Shown piece after piece: positions 44,035-57,162 of a stretch of DNA of 64,000 bases. The DNA is from Gracilaria gracilis (lineage: Eukaryota > Rhodophyta > Florideophyceae > Gracilariales > Gracilariaceae): assembly GCA_030374805.1 (NCBI GenBank), contig JARGSG010000023.1, positions 1-64,000 on the forward strand. The letters run 5' to 3'. The notes below the pieces were generated by a model that was not told the DNA's origin, did not search any database, and saw nothing but the letters and a program-made list of their open reading frames with translations. The position numbers were made by a program, and so were the translations under genes. The number at the start of each line of letters is the position of its first letter. Position 1 is the stretch's first letter.

Positions 44035-47021
44035 ATGGACAAATTGGGATACGTGTGCCACCTCTGTTACCATTGTCGGTGCTATACTGTGAAGCTCATA
44101 TCTTTTCGAACGGCACTTCTTCACCGACATGAAGCCCAGATTGAAGCGGAATCAGATGTAGGAAGCTGTTTTCTGCCGATGCCAGAACGAATTACAAATC
44201 ATGAATAACTGCACACGTTCGGCTATATATCAGATTCTTCTTCTTCTACAAATATCGATGATGTGGTGGAAGGATCTCTTTTTGAATCTGACTATGAAAT
44301 CAATCCTTCTATATCTCCTAATGGTTGTGAGACTTACAGCTCTAATGGTCAAGAGGATTCTTCAAGTGTGGTACAAAGTTCTTCTTCCACTGATTTTCAA
44401 AAGCCTCCATCCCATCACAATAGTTCTGGTTACCAGACAACGAACTTCGCAACCCAAATCCAGGGAAGAACTCAAAGGACGTCAGATTCCACTCCTTCAT
44501 GAACAAATATGAAAACTCGCCGGAATAGGCATCAAACATGCCGTTACGGACGCGCTGATGGATGGTCTTGTACGTGATGCGACTACTGAGGATGATCCTG
44601 CGATACGATATAAGTCATTTAATGGTATTCGTGCGGCCCTCATACGAAACTCTCCGATTCATACTTCGTTCCATCTATGCTGTCCAGTGTATCATCAGCT
44701 TCTTTCTCACTTTGCAGATGGATCAGTGTCGTCCTGTAGTACTGTCCTAAAACATTTGGGCCACCATGTGCTGTTCAGTACATCATCGTTTGGGACAGAC
44801 TACACATTTGGCTACAGAGCACACTCATGGGAACTCTGCTCCTCGAATACTATCAGCAAGGGATATCAGAAGCCCTTAACAATGAAAACGCATCCATGAA
44901 AGACTTTTTCAGTGAATCTTTGTTTCAAGATGTAGTGGAGGAGCTCGGTGGACACCCTTCGGTGCTCGATGACATTTTTCTCTCCTTCTCTACCGATGGA
45001 GTGCAGCCTTTCGAGTCAAATGATTACACGTACTGGCCTGTAGTTGCTACGGTTTTGAACCTGCATCCATCTGAAAGTTAAAAATCGCGAAAACTGCTCC
45101 CCGTCATGTTCATTCCCGGTCCAAATGGCCCAAAGGACCTCACGTCTTTCTTGAGACCGTTCATAGAAGAGATCATATTTCTTTCCCATCATGGCCGACG
45201 CGTACGTCTCTGGAACGGCCGTGAAGCAAATGTAAGAGTACACCTTCTATTTGTGCAAGCCGATCTTGTAACCATGAAGAAATTGACCCATCTGAACGGC
45301 CACAACGGACTCGTCCCTTGTCGATTTTGCATTAAGGTGTTTATGTAGGGCATGTATACTTTCCGTCGAAGATAATTCAACGATATGGGAGCTCCGTGCG
45401 ACAGTTTAGCATGGCAGGGAAAAGAAAGGTACTGTGGCGCCCAGACGATCTGCCACTTCGAACCAACAAAGAAGTGAGAGCACAGTACGATACAGTTCAA
45501 GTGAGTTGTAGCTCCATGAGTGGTCGTGACATTCAGGGTATTCTAAAAGAGTATGGATTCTCTTCCATTCATCCAAGTCCGCTACTTAAGGTTCGAACAA
45601 TGAAGGCTTTCTGGTCGTTCCCACCCGATATTATGCACTTACTATTCGATAATGTTGCGAAGGATATAGTAGAGATATGGACATCAAGGAAGTTTCCAGA
45701 GCTTGCATTCCTGGCCAAAGAGAATTTGCCCACCATCGTATCCAAGAATCTGAGAAACTGTGGTACCGTACTCTCCTCGTCGCTGTGTAGACGGCCAAGA
45801 GGTTTGAAAAAGCATAATCTTTGAAAAGCAAGTGAATGAAAACACTTTGTTTTGGCAACAAGCTTAGTAGTCCTGCATGAATGCTTTTCCGGCAAAATAA
45901 TTGGAGGATGGAATCTATTTGTATCACTTGTCCATCGATGCATTCAATGGGAACTTAAGCAAGAGACAGTGGATGATATTGATACTTTGGCAAAGGAGTT
46001 TTTCCAGCAGTTCTCAACCGTTTATTAGCAGATAGGTCCTGATCAGATAAGAGTGTGTAAGTATGTTTATCACTTACTACTTCATATGGATGAAAGCATA
46101 AGAAGATGTGGCACTATCTCCATGCTTGCCCGATGGTCTGTTAAAAAGTTTGCGGGGCAGATGAATAGGTATACTCACGCCAGAGAAAAATTTGCTGAAT
46201 CGGTGAGGGAAAAGATAAAGTATCAAACGGCAGCTCGCTTCTATGGCATTACGCACAATATTAGCATACCTTTTCTCGAGGAGGAAGATCGCCATGGCCA
46301 CTCACTTCATCTTCAAGTCCGATCGCATGAAATGCAGTTGAAAGACTACGAACTACGACATCCGAGAAAGGACATGACCATATCCACTATGGAGAGCGGA
46401 ATGCTTCCAAATCTGCGAAGTATGTCAAAACGCTACCATGAAACTTCGGGAGTGTCTACTTGTGAGCTAAAGCAGTGGTTGGCACTTGATGACAACATTG
46501 TGTTATGAGATAGACTTCATCAGGACAAGTGCGCACTACAAACACAGGCTTTGTTTAAGAAATTCTCCCAAACCAATGCCCAGGTGAGACATAGTTGTTT
46601 CTTTTCTGCATACTTTCGAAACGATAATGAAGACAGGATAAACGTCTCCTATGGTAAGGCACCGGGGTTTCGTGAGCAACGAGCAGGTGGTGAGGTGCAT
46701 CTGCTTGTGGTTGCCAATTGGGCATCAAGTGGCCTTCAGGAAGGGGATCAAGGACAAGTTTTTGCGAAGAAACGGAGAGATAATCCCTCACTGTTTACCG
46801 GAGTTTCAATCGAGTGAATTGCCTGCATATCGCATCCAATGGGCGCCGTTGAAATCGAGGTAAAGAACAAGAAGAAAAGAGTCTTTTATCCAACTTATTT
46901 TATTGACGATATGCGTGAGCCCAGCGGCCTCCTTCCAGGAGAGCCGGGGACTCCTGAAATCGATTCCATGAATCTTCTTGGGTTAGTGAGACGAAAAAAG
47001 CGGAAGAAGCAGTCATTATGA
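44035..47021 (+). pseudogene. second Tnp2 (CACTA) transposase, strongly decayed
   Basis: Same family as the gene at 9821-12998 but diverged. Seen: an N-terminal Cys-rich start (YVCHLCYHCRCY) from 44035; an acidic/Ser-rich stretch; LMDGLVRDATTEDD; the core LSFSTDGVQPFES, YWPVVATVLNLHPSE, FIPGPNGPKDLTSFL, MKKLTHLNGHNGLVPCRFC and FPPDIMHLLFDNVAKDI; then RWSVKKFAGQMNRY and VRHSCFFSAYFRND, ending KKRKKQSL at 47021. Breaks: slips near 44205, 44510, 44830, 45340, 45800, 46510 and 46650-46840 and an in-frame TAA at 45079-45081. The order of motifs follows copy 1. No matching terminal repeats could be fixed. Confidence 0.75.
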
Positions 47022-49844
47022 CTGCTTCGTGACAATTTCTCCTTTATTCTGATATCATGTCGGACGGATGCATCTTCTGGGTGCCTGGTGAGGTAAAACG
47101 GCGACCATCGCGTGCGAAAGTTTCGAAAGGAATTGTGGTACTCAAATAACGTTCTTCTGGTTATCGCTCCCATCACTTGCTCCCATACGCGACTTTTGTG
47201 CCGAGAGGGGACAGAACAGACATCAATATGCAATTGACGAGATAAATGTACGTCATTCTTTACAGTTGTAATTTACCATACTGGTATTGGCAAGGCAGCA
47301 CCAGGTTGGAAATTATTTATACTTTCGGAACCTTCCGTCTAATTTTGTTCTGAAACAATTTGATGAACCAGGAAAACCGCGTGAGAGAAAGCGTTTCCTC
47401 TGCAACCTTGGAAGAGTTTTATGTAATACCTGTATGTGTGGCAATCTGTAGCTGTGCCCTTGGTTCATACATTTACTGTTCATGATGTGCCTTCTTCTCA
47501 TGGAGGAGCTCCTTGGCACCAACATCGTCAGTGATGGTGAATAAACGGAGCGTCAGCCAATTCAATCTGCGCTATTCACTGCTTCGCGGTTTCTTCCGCG
47601 ACTTGTAATGAATGCACAAACATACTGCAACAGTTCTGGAGGCATATGATCCGTCGAAGAGCGTTACGTACGTTGAGCACAATGCATTTTCCGCGCGCTA
47701 CATTCCTAGTCTCCGCGTTCTTGGTACTGCCACAAAGTCTCACTGTGGGTACTTGAATGCATTACAAGGTTCACTCAGGTTCAAAATTGGGCCTTGTGCC
47801 ATGCACAGAATGCAACACATGCTGTCATCCTTGAAGCGTTAGTATTTTCTTATTTGGTATCGTACTCTATTCCGTTTTTTCTTTGTTATTGAAGTCGTGG
47901 TTGCTTCACTTTTCAGCAATATTGCAATGTATGGTATCACCTCTCGGCATTAGCACCATTCTAATACTCATTCACTGACTACAATGTTTCACTTTGTATT
48001 TGTCACAGCCGTACAGGACTCTTGTATCGTCTGCAATGCGTTTGGCGTTGTGACAAGAGCTGCATCGTAACCGACAGAGATGGATACCGGAGGGTATGGA
48101 CTCACCCACATATACACGTAGAGGGCCATTTCATACATGTTGGTAGGTTGAGAACGGAATCACCTTATTCTTACCCCACGCTTCTTGGCCTTCTGCTGTT
48201 ACTAACCTGATTACATTTTGTTTCAACGTCTCATTGGGTTCATTCTCTGATGTCTCCTATTTACTGATTGACTTTCTGATTTCATACTGTGCCACATGTA
48301 ACTTGGCGTTTTCATATCCTGAAAACCAAAATTAAATAGTTACTATTCGAATATTAAAAAATGTATACGCAAAATTTACACAAAACTTATATCAATTTTA
48401 TGAACTTTTCAAAACTATATATTGAAAATACTATATATATTTATATATTATTTATGTTCTATTTAAGAAAAATTTCTACACCACTAATACGGCTTTTTCT
48501 GTTGATTAAATCAGTTCATGTGCAAATGAGAGGTACTATCAATGTCGTATATATTGGATTTATACCCACGTTTTAAAACATATATACATAGTTATTATAA
48601 GCTAATTATGAACCATATGGAGCAGTTACAAGAAGCGCAATTTGTAACAAATTGTTCATAAATGGTGCAAATAATCACAAGGACACATAGGTTTTTTAGC
48701 TAGTATAACAGTTTTGCGCTTTTAATAAAAATTTCCGGAAAACATATACAACTTTTGTAGGCCATTCCAAAATGGCCACAAATTGGCCTACATATTTTTG
48801 TGGTAAGCTTCGTAGACAACACGATCATTTGTTGATTTATACGCAATTTTTGCGCCATTAATATGCGCCATTTACTCGCCGTGTAAAACCTTTTTTTTTG
48901 CTAGGGTGCTCGAAAAAAACTGTGCACTGGCCATAAATTCTACGATGTATTGCACAATGCGTGAGCAATTTGGGGTTTTAGCAATTTGAAAAATTTCAAG
49001 GTTTTTCGTATTGTTAGCGTTTTATAATAAGCGCATGATTTTGCTCTATGTACCTATTGTGAAGTAGAGTGCCAGCATGGGGAAATGCAACTCTTTTATA
49101 ATAGATGTGCTTTGAATTGGCTGAATAGGGCTTATCAGTCTGCTCTAGTAGGGACCTTTGCGCTGCCGAAAACAAAAAAACAACTCCATATTTCTAGTTG
49201 CTGTAAAATTCGATTTTATAGTTGGGCACTTGTGCATAATTTTAATATTTTTTTCTGCAAAATATGTTCTTGACGATTGATAAAACTTAAAAGTAGAATG
49301 TCGTGAAGTTAGTTTTTATACTTTTGTAAGGGCATTTCGACTAATTTTGACTTTTAGAAGCAAACATTTAGGCACCAAGAAGCACTATTGATCACTATGA
49401 TCAATAGCAATTTGGAAAAATTAAGTGCATTTCTTGTGTTGCGTCAACTGTATACAAATTAATTTCAGCATAGAGTTTGCTGTCAAGTTCAAAGAATGTT
49501 TTTTATGGCTCTATATCGTCTATTTTTTTGTTAGAGTTGTACTGATCTGATTCAATTAATAGTAGGACAGTTGCAAATATAAAAAATCTTTTTTCGGACA
49601 TTTTACTTAAAACGTCAGTCACTTGTTATCTAAATAGGGTTCTACTACTCCTCAAAAGCTTTTGAGCTCCGACAGTATGTAGTCATTACATGAACAAAAG
49701 ATGATTAAAAAACTTTGGGAAAGTATAAAAGTTTGGTTTAGCAAATACGGGACTGTCAAAAATCCACGTTTTGCGCTCTGTTGGTCAGTATACTGATCAA
49801 TAAAGCCAAAAAACAAAAATGCACAAAATTGCTATTGGTCAGCC

Positions 49845-49868
49845 CTTCGAGAAGCTAGCTTCTCGAAG
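49845..49868. repeat. 24-bp perfect palindrome
   Basis: CTTCGAGAAGCT followed by its exact reverse complement. The surrounding 55-60 bases match the coding sequence at 57205-57275 on the opposite strand, so this is probably a worn copy of the end of that gene. Confidence 0.7.
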
Positions 49869-50248
49869 AAAGGGGTTGCAAAGCTCCTTTGAGAAGCTCC
49901 CATACAGCTTTTTACTCGTAAAATTCTAGGAACACTTGAAATAGATAAGAGATGTGTACTTTTGTTTGCGCATTAGATCTCGAAACTTAGATCGTATTCA
50001 AAACCCTGCCAAAACCCCCAAAGTTGACACTGTGTACTGGAGTATGGAATTAATTTTTTAAGTGCTTTGGGAGTTCTTGATAATTCTCTTTAGAGCTAAT
50101 TGTCAGTGCTTTTGTATCTTTATAGTTAGCATGATTTCCAAATACTGAAGCAAATATGTAACTAAAAGTATTACTTTACTTTCGTACAGTATGCATTATG
50201 GACGAATGTGACTAAAGACACTACCAAGCCTTTTGGTACAATGTGATA

Positions 50249-50330
50249 GCAAAGCTTCTACTACGGAAGCAAAGCTAGGTGTTTTGATCGCAAAGCTCCT
50301 ACTACGGAAGCAAAGCTAGGTGTTTTGATC
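50249..50330. repeat. 41-bp direct tandem duplication
   Basis: Units 50249-50289 and 50290-50330 differ at one base (CTTC/CTCC). Each contains GCAAAGCT at both ends of the first half. Noncoding, in AT-rich DNA before the copia element. Confidence 0.75.
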
Positions 50331-50474
50331 TAAAGTGCACAATTCTCAATCAAAATCTGCTTAAAAATTAGAGGTCTGCATGTTTTTGGTGATCTCTTTC
50401 GAAATTGGCGGGGTGGCAAAATCTACCGCTTATATATAAAAAGCTTACAGCTGTTACAAAAGTAATGCCACTGA

Positions 50475-50679
50475 TGTTGATACCGGTCGGCCTCTTGCAA
50501 GGCGAGAGCGCCACACACACGTCATTTGTGCGCAGTGCAACGCCCGGCGCACAGCAATGCGCCGGTGGGTTGCAATGGCAAAATAAATTGCGCGACCGTC
50601 CGGCTCGGCGCTCTGCCCGCCGGCGGTCAACTATGCGCGCACTTCGCTCCACCTTGTTCCACCCCGCTCGCGCGCTACA
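50475..50679 (+). repeat. copia 5' LTR, 205 bp
   Basis: GC-rich, with AATAAATT near 50581 that could serve as poly(A) signal. Starts TGTTGATACCGG and ends GCTACA. Confidence 0.85.
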
Positions 50680-50697
50680 TGGTAGCATCGCCTGGGG
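50680..50697 (+). other. primer-binding site of the copia element
   Basis: TGGTAGCATCGCCTGGGG lies directly after the LTR. TGG pairs with the CCA end of a tRNA; TGGTAGCA is the same first eight bases as pairs with initiator tRNA-Met of many animals, but the following bases differ, so the tRNA is not named. The gypsy element at 62.7 kb has the same first ten bases. Confidence 0.65.
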
Positions 50698-51965
50698 CGC
50701 GCTGCCCCGGGCCGCCATCATCTACAAACATGCTCCGCCTCCTTCCTCGCTTCCCGTCGTTCTTTAACGGCGCGCATGCAACTACTCAGGCTTTCAACTT
50801 TGGAAGATTGCGCGTTGCGGATACCAAGGCTCGCCTGCCCGAAGGTATGTTGTGGCTACGGCTCTGCGCGCGTAATCCATTGCAAACAATTGACTTAGTG
50901 AAAGGCTCCCATGGTCTGTCGATCTGGTGTGGCTTGGAAAGTCTTTGCACGCGATCAGGATAAGGACACTTTACTTTTTCTTCCTGTACTGCTGTGTCGT
51001 TCACAGATTTTGGATAACGATGAATTACATTGGTTGGCCCTTTTTTCTACATGTTGGCCCAGCGCTTTATTCGAGTTACAATTATGCGCTTACTTGGTTC
51101 TGACTAGCGAATATCCTCTCGTTTTGGGTATCAAAGGGTTGCTTTCAACGAAACTACTATAGAACGGTTACCATACGCCTGCCCTCGGAAGCTTGTCAGT
51201 GTCGCTTAATGTTCTCGGCTTCCGTTCGCCGCTTGCGAAACATTTTTTACGCCTATTTCCTTCCATTCCTACGGAAGTCCTGAATTTTCGACGCGTATGA
51301 CGATTATGCCTACGAAAGAAATTTACACCTCTCTTTACCAAGCTCGATCGACTGCGCGACAAGCTGGTTCGTCGCGCAACCTCAGGTAAATTTGCTACCT
51401 GGTTGCAATTCGTCTCTTATTTGATGCGGACGCGAAAACGAAGTTCCTCCGATACATCCTAGTGGGAGATTCTGGTCCGTCGTTTTGTTTGTGTCTTCTG
51501 GACGTCTTGGTGAAAAAGGTCTCCTTTTGCTTCTTGTCAAGACGTCGGTACTCGCCGTGTTCCTTCTTTTGCCGCAACTCATTTCTTTTGTACAGAGACA
51601 ACGCTCTCTATTACCTTACTACGTAATCGGCATCCGTTTTGTTTCGTTCTTTGTTTGAGAAAACGAAGTACCCTCCGCTTTGCGGGTGCGGGAAGATCTT
51701 TCAAAGGTCTGTTTGTTGTGGTGCGGGGTTAGCTGCTTAATTGCGGGGACCCATCCTACATCGATCGCCTGGATCCCAAGGTTGGGCCAGGAACACCTCA
51801 AGTTCACACCTCCTCCACCGGTAGGGGACTGGCGAAGTTGAAGAATAAGAAGTTGAAGAAGTTTAAGAAGAAGAAGAAACGTTCCTACCCCGTAGGTCGC
51901 GATATCCTTATCTCGTAGAAGAAGGTTGATCATACACTTCTCTCCGTCGCTCCCCGGACGCCTTA
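50698..51965 (+). other. long leader of the copia element
   Basis: 1.27 kb between primer site and gag start. It has pyrimidine-rich runs and short frames with no recognisable domain. A TTGAAGAA-rich purine stretch lies at 51840-51880, shortly before the gag ATG. Confidence 0.5.
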
Positions 51966-54900
51966 ATGTCGGGCACAAATGAGGGTCTCCTTGGCAGGCT
52001 TCCAAAGCTCAAGGTCCCCACAGACTACATTTTCTGGCGTCGTCGTCTTCTGGCGTATCTCCGCAGAGACGACCCATTTCTCTCCGGTCTTGACCCACGT
52101 CCTGATGGGTTCAACCCCACAAACCGGGCAATGAGAACTTGGTTCGAGAAATCTGTGAAGGCGAAGAGTACTATCACCCTCTGTCTCGGTGACTCTCCGC
52201 TTGCTCTCGTTCGCACGTTTGTCGACGATGATGACAAAACGGCCAAAGATCTCTGGGATGAACTGCAGCGCGTGTACACAACCTCCAATGCACAAGCTGT
52301 GCAAAACATCCGCCATCGTCTGGACACTTTGGTATACAAGGACAGCGAAGACTGGAACAAGCCCGTCGCTAAGTTCCTGGAAGTAGTTGGGGAACTTGCC
52401 ACCTTCGATGAGGAACTTTCAGAGAAAGACAAAGTCTCCAAACTCATTCGAAGTCTCCCCAACTCCTTTGCTCCCTTGGCCATGATGTCGAACCTAACTG
52501 CAGTGGGCTTCGACTCCATCGTGAACGCTGTTGAAGCTGAGGTGGCTCGTCACAAGAACCCTAACAATCCGACATCCTCTGCTCCTTCGTCCAACCCCAC
52601 TACCCAGCCAAAAGCCAACGCGGCAAATAAGGGTGGTCGGAAGCAGTGAAACCGTCGTTACAAGTCCTCGGCTACCAAGAGCCACTACGATGACAATTGC
52701 TACTACTGCGGTCGTCGTGGACACTACGCTCGAGATTGCTACAAACGAAAACGTGAGGAGTCTGACAATAATGATAACCAACACAACTCCAACGGACGAC
52801 AACAATCTAATCGCAACAACGGTGGTTCTCGTCGCTCACAATATGGGTCCCACAAAGGAGGGAAACGTCATTTTAACTGGAACTCAGGGTTTGCACCAAG
52901 GGGGGATGGAAATGATAATCGTAACTCAAATCATAACTCCAAACCTCGTTCATATGTGGTGCAAAGGAATGATGATCCGCCTCCTTCACCTGGCTTCAAC
53001 TGCAATATGGCCGAGTTCAAGAGTAAGATCGCTCTTCTTTCTCAAACGAAATTGGACTCAGCCTACATTGACTCAGGGGCAACTCATCACTTCTTCCATT
53101 CGCGGAAATCGTTCATTCGCTACGAACGAATTGAGATCGGGACTGTTCAGGCTGCCTCAGGAACAGCTCGTCTCGTTGGCAAAGGTCATGTCTGGATACC
53201 TTTGAACCGTGGTACAGTCATCGAGGCTTACCACGCGCCTGCCTTTGAGTCGAACATCGTTTCTGTTGGCGTTCTCAGTGTAGAATTCATGGTGATGTTC
53301 ACTTCCACCATTCGGCCATTCAATGGATGTTTCATCATGGATCCTAACCGAAACTCTGGAATCATTTGGGAAACGGAAATCAACCAAGGCCTCTTCGTCA
53401 TGGACCTCGCCGATAACGACAAACAAGTGATGGTCGTGAACGCAAGTAACAGCAATCAGGAGCTGGCTTTGGAATGGCACGGTCGAACTGGTCATCTTCA
53501 CCCAAGTAGATACCAGAACCTTGCCAAGTCTTTCGACTCTGTGCCTTACTTTCAACGTTCCATCTTGGAGTCGTTGACGTGCGTCCCTTACCTCACAGGC
53601 AAGAAGAAACGAAACCCAATCACCGCCCGGTCCCGATCCGTTTCAACGTCAAGTCCCTTGGAACTTATCCATATGGACCTGTCGGGAAAGATTTCGCCAT
53701 CTCTCTCTGGTGCAATCTACGCCATGGCCATACTGGATGATCACACGTCCAAGTCGGACGTTTTCTTCTTGATGGACAAGACAGGTGCTAGTGTTTTGAA
53801 GCACCTGGCATGGTACAAACGCAGATCGGAGCTAGAACTTAACCACTCGTTTCGCTTGAAGAATGTTCGCCTGGACGGGGCCGGCGAACACAAAAGCACT
53901 GAGTTGGACACTTTCTGCTTCAATCATGGCATAGTCTTGGACTACTCTCCTGCCTACGCCTCCGAATCTAATGGAGCCGCGGAGAGGCTTATCCAAGAAC
54001 ATTGGACCAGGGCTCGTGTACTTGTCTTCGCGAGCAAACTCCCCATTTCCTTCTGGGCAGAAGCAATGAACCATGCCAACTGGCTCCGAAATAGGGCTCC
54101 ATCTTCAAGGATACAAGGACGGATACCGATTCTGGAATGGAATCCGTCCATTATAATCGACTTTACGAACATTCCGAACTTTGGTCAGCCTGGCTACGCT
54201 TTTTTATATCGGTCCAAGACCGTGGCATCAAAGAAGTTCCTCCCCCGTTCTGTCTTCGCGCACTTCGTGGGCATGCAAAGCGACACTACACTTGCCCGTG
54301 TGTTTGTGCCGGAGAAGAACTCGGTCGTCACTTGCCGTATTCTGGACTTCAAGGCTGTCAACTCCTCTCCTCTTCCAAACATCTCCACCCTCCTGGAGGG
54401 TAGAACTCGCCAACAGGAGACAGAGGAGACGGACCATACCTCACAGACCGATAACGGTTCTGACTTGGAGGACCACCTGGTCAAGGCGATGACAACAATC
54501 GCGCATAACTTTCCAAATGTATGGGTCTCCAAGAAAACTGTGTATGACCCCAACGTTCCAAGTAGTTTCAAGGACGCGTGAAGAGATCCCGGTTGGTGTG
54601 AGGCCATCGACCGCGAGATGAACGCACTCATCCGCCGTAACACTTGGGAACTTATACCCAGGGAATCCTGGATGAAACCGGTTCAGTATACTTGGGTCTT
54701 CAAGAAGAAGATGTTGGATGCAGTCGGGAAGAAGTTCTTGAAGAAGGCACGCTGCTGTCTACGGGGAGACAAACAGAAACCCTTCATTGACTTCGATCCG
54801 TTCAACACTTATGCGCCAGTAGCCTGTCATGAAGCACTACGCATTCTTCTCTCAGTTGCTGCTGCACAAAACCTTTTACTGGAGGGAGCAGACATATCAA

Positions 54901-56138
54901 ATGCCTACTTATATGGAAAACTGGATGTCCCGATAATTATGGAACACCCCTCTAACTCCACTGGCAATGTGGAGAAGACAGGCCATGTCTGCAAACTGCT
55001 TAACTCCATCTACGGTGCTGTCCAAGCTGGAATAATATGGGGTTCCCTCTTTTCTGAAGCTCTCCTATCATGGAACTTTGTGACATCAGCTCTCGACTCT
55101 CGCGTCTTCATGTTCCGCGAGCAGGACAACTTCCTGATCTTGGCTGTTATAGTCGACGACTGCGCATTCGCTGCCAACAATGCCAAACTTCTAAATGACT
55201 TCAAACACAAACTGTCTGCAACGTTTGATGTGAAGCTCTATGGGGAGCTGAAGTCATTCATAGATTGGAATATTCAGCGATCTCCTTCCGGCATTAAGGT
55301 TAATCAATATGGATATGCACCACAAATTCTCAAGAAGTTTGGTATGCAACAGTGCAATGCAGTTGGATCACCATTCCCTACGGCTGCCAATGTACTGCCA
55401 TCTGGTGAGGAAGACGTCATTCTTTCGACAGATGATCATGCAGAGTATAGGTCAGGGATTGGTGCATTACTTTACATTTCTGTATCTACCCGTCCTGGCC
55501 TTTCCTTTCCCATATCAGCGCTCTCAAGGCATTTACATAACCCATGTGAACGACACTTATCGCTGCTCAAACGATTATTTAGGTACTTGGCTGGCACTAC
55601 GGATTATGGACTTCATTTTCCAGCCAACCGTCCCATTTCTCCCGCCTCACTCTGTGCGTACGCTGATGCCGATTGGGGGGGATGCATTGAAACTCGTAAG
55701 TCCACAACCGGGTACGTTATCGTCGTCAACGACGCACCAGTCATGTGGAAGTCAAAGCGTCAAACGGTAATTGTTCTCTCTTCGGCAGAGGCAGAGTATA
55801 TCGCTCTTTCTACTTGCGCGAAAGACCTTTCGTGGATACGAAAGATATATTTTGAATTCGCACACATCCAGCCTTGGAGCGAGGATCTATGGTTCGAAGC
55901 CACAAAGATCATGAATGATAGCTCGGCTGCTATATCTTTGACCACGAGACCACAGATATCTGCTCGAAACAAGCACATCGATCTGAAGACACACCATGTG
56001 CGGGACCTGTAGAGAGGTCAAATTGTTAAGCTGTGCAAAATCCCAAGGAGTCAACAGATCGCTGACATACTGACAAAGTGTGCGTCTCTCCCAGAAGTGA
56101 GGAGGATGGTCAGCTTGATGCATATTGACTCGTTCTAG
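51966..56138 (+). pseudogene. copia Gag-Pol polyprotein, three in-frame stops
   Basis: One frame of 1,390 codons. Seen in order: Gag (YIFWRRRLLAYLRR, LWDELQRVYTT, KVSKLIRSLP); zinc knuckle CYYCGRRGHYARDC (C-x2-C-x4-H-x4-C, about 52698-52739); protease with AYIDSGATHHFF (about 53060); GAG-pre-integrase (ALEWHGRTGHL); integrase catalytic D, D, E in LIHMDLSGK, VRLDGAGEH and ESNGAAERLIQ; reverse transcriptase with KARCCLRGDKQ, FNTYAPVA, GADISNAYLYGKL and VDDCAFA; RNase H with YADADWGGC and LSSAEAEYIALS. Stops: TGA 52647-52649 just before the zinc knuckle, TGA 54579-54581 between integrase and reverse transcriptase, TAG 56010-56012 near the end; each is followed by the same open frame. True end TAG 56136-56138. 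The lone stops at domain borders are notable, but decay is the simplest reading. Confidence 0.9.
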
Positions 56139-56612
56139 GAAGAATTGTTGGGGTCTACTGACTACACTAACTACTTTGTTATGTTTTGTTTTGTCTCTTT
56201 TGTTTTCTACATGTTTGAATGTCTGAATAATTGTTTATGAATGTTTGTGGTTCACAACCTTCCTCGTTTTTCCCACAGAGGTACATGTGTTTTTTGTCCC
56301 AACGGTTTTTTACATGATATCTGGGTTTTGGAGTTTACTGGTGTGAAAAAGTAATGACTCCCCAGCTTGGAACTGGTGGAACTTTGTGTATGATGTGTTA
56401 TGTATGAATGTATTTTTATTTTGTTTTGAATGTTGCACCACGCCTTAGGAATTTGCAAGATGATGCCAAAGAAGAGACAAATTTGCAGAGAAATCGTGTT
56501 TACAGACCTTGCTCTTCGGTCGCTGATATTATATTTTACTTGTGAATTGGGCTCAATAACTAGATGCTTATTAGTGGTGTAGGAAGAGTAGTCGCTTCGC
56601 CTTGAGGGACGG

Positions 56613-56817
56613 TGTTGATACCGGTCGGCCTCTTGCAAGGCAAGAGCGCCACACACACGGCATTTGTGCGCAGTGCAACAACCGGCGCACAGCAATGCGC
56701 CGGTGGGTTGCACTGGCAAAATAAATTGCGCGACCGTCCGGCTCGGCGCTCTGCCCGCCGGCGGTCAACTATGCGCGCACTTCGCTCCACCTTGTTCCAC
56801 CACGCTTGCGCGCTGCA
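56613..56817 (+). repeat. copia 3' LTR, 205 bp
   Basis: Same length as the left LTR and about 95 percent identical by eye; ends GCTGCA before the target copy ACTGA. Confidence 0.85.
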
Positions 56818-56822
56818 ACTGA

Positions 56823-57162
56823 GCTGGATATTTTGATCTACAAATTCGCCGTCTTACACGGCGCATTTTTCTGTTTTTCTGGACAGACATCCCGTTTGAA
56901 TCATTTTAGTACCAACAAATGAGAATGCAATCAAAAAAAACATCCAAAGTTTCCCAGATTTGGCTTCGTAACCAGTTTGACTCCAAAATTTCCTTTTCTT
57001 CATATTAACCCTCTACAAAGATTTTATCCTCTTCGCACCAAATGCTTGGTACAGTGAAATAACGCCTATCTCTAAAGACTATTTTAAACCTGTCATATGC
57101 AAAGCACATTAGCAAATTAAAGTAAATAAAACAAAAGCTCAAATGAGTTTTCGTTTAGCATC
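56823..57162. other. AT-rich flank of the copia element
   Basis: No gene. Probably the 3' flank of the minus-strand gene that ends at 57163; AT-rich with AATAAA-like words on the minus strand (TTTATTTTACTTTAATTT near 57115-57130). Confidence 0.35.

Larger units (their letters stand above)
47022..50474. other. transposon flank and AT-rich stretch without supported genes
   Basis: 47022-48290 has small frames (for example plus 47612-47842, 76 codons) without domains and may be the 3' part of the second Tnp2 element. 48290-50400 is strongly AT-rich. Near 48830-48910 the text GCGCCATTTA...TTTTTTTGCTAGGGT resembles a worn right end of the foldback MITE family. A palindrome and a tandem duplication are listed separately. 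Confidence 0.4.
50475..56817 (+). mobile_element. Ty1/copia retrotransposon, structurally complete, 6.34 kb
   Basis: LTRs of 205 bp at 50475-50679 and 56613-56817 (TGTTGATACC to GCGCGCTACA or GCTGCA) are flanked by an exact 5-bp target duplication ACTGA (50470-50474 and 56818-56822). A primer-binding site follows the left LTR and a purine tract (GAGGGACGG) precedes the right one. The LTRs differ at about nine of 205 bases, so the insertion is older than the 35-kb element. The polyprotein frame 51966-56138 has three in-frame stops and no frameshift. Confidence 0.9.

Noticed and set aside
48290..50400. Organelle-derived DNA
   Set aside because: AT-rich, but no organelle gene, tRNA or rRNA sequence was recognised; a worn MITE-like end fits transposon remains better.
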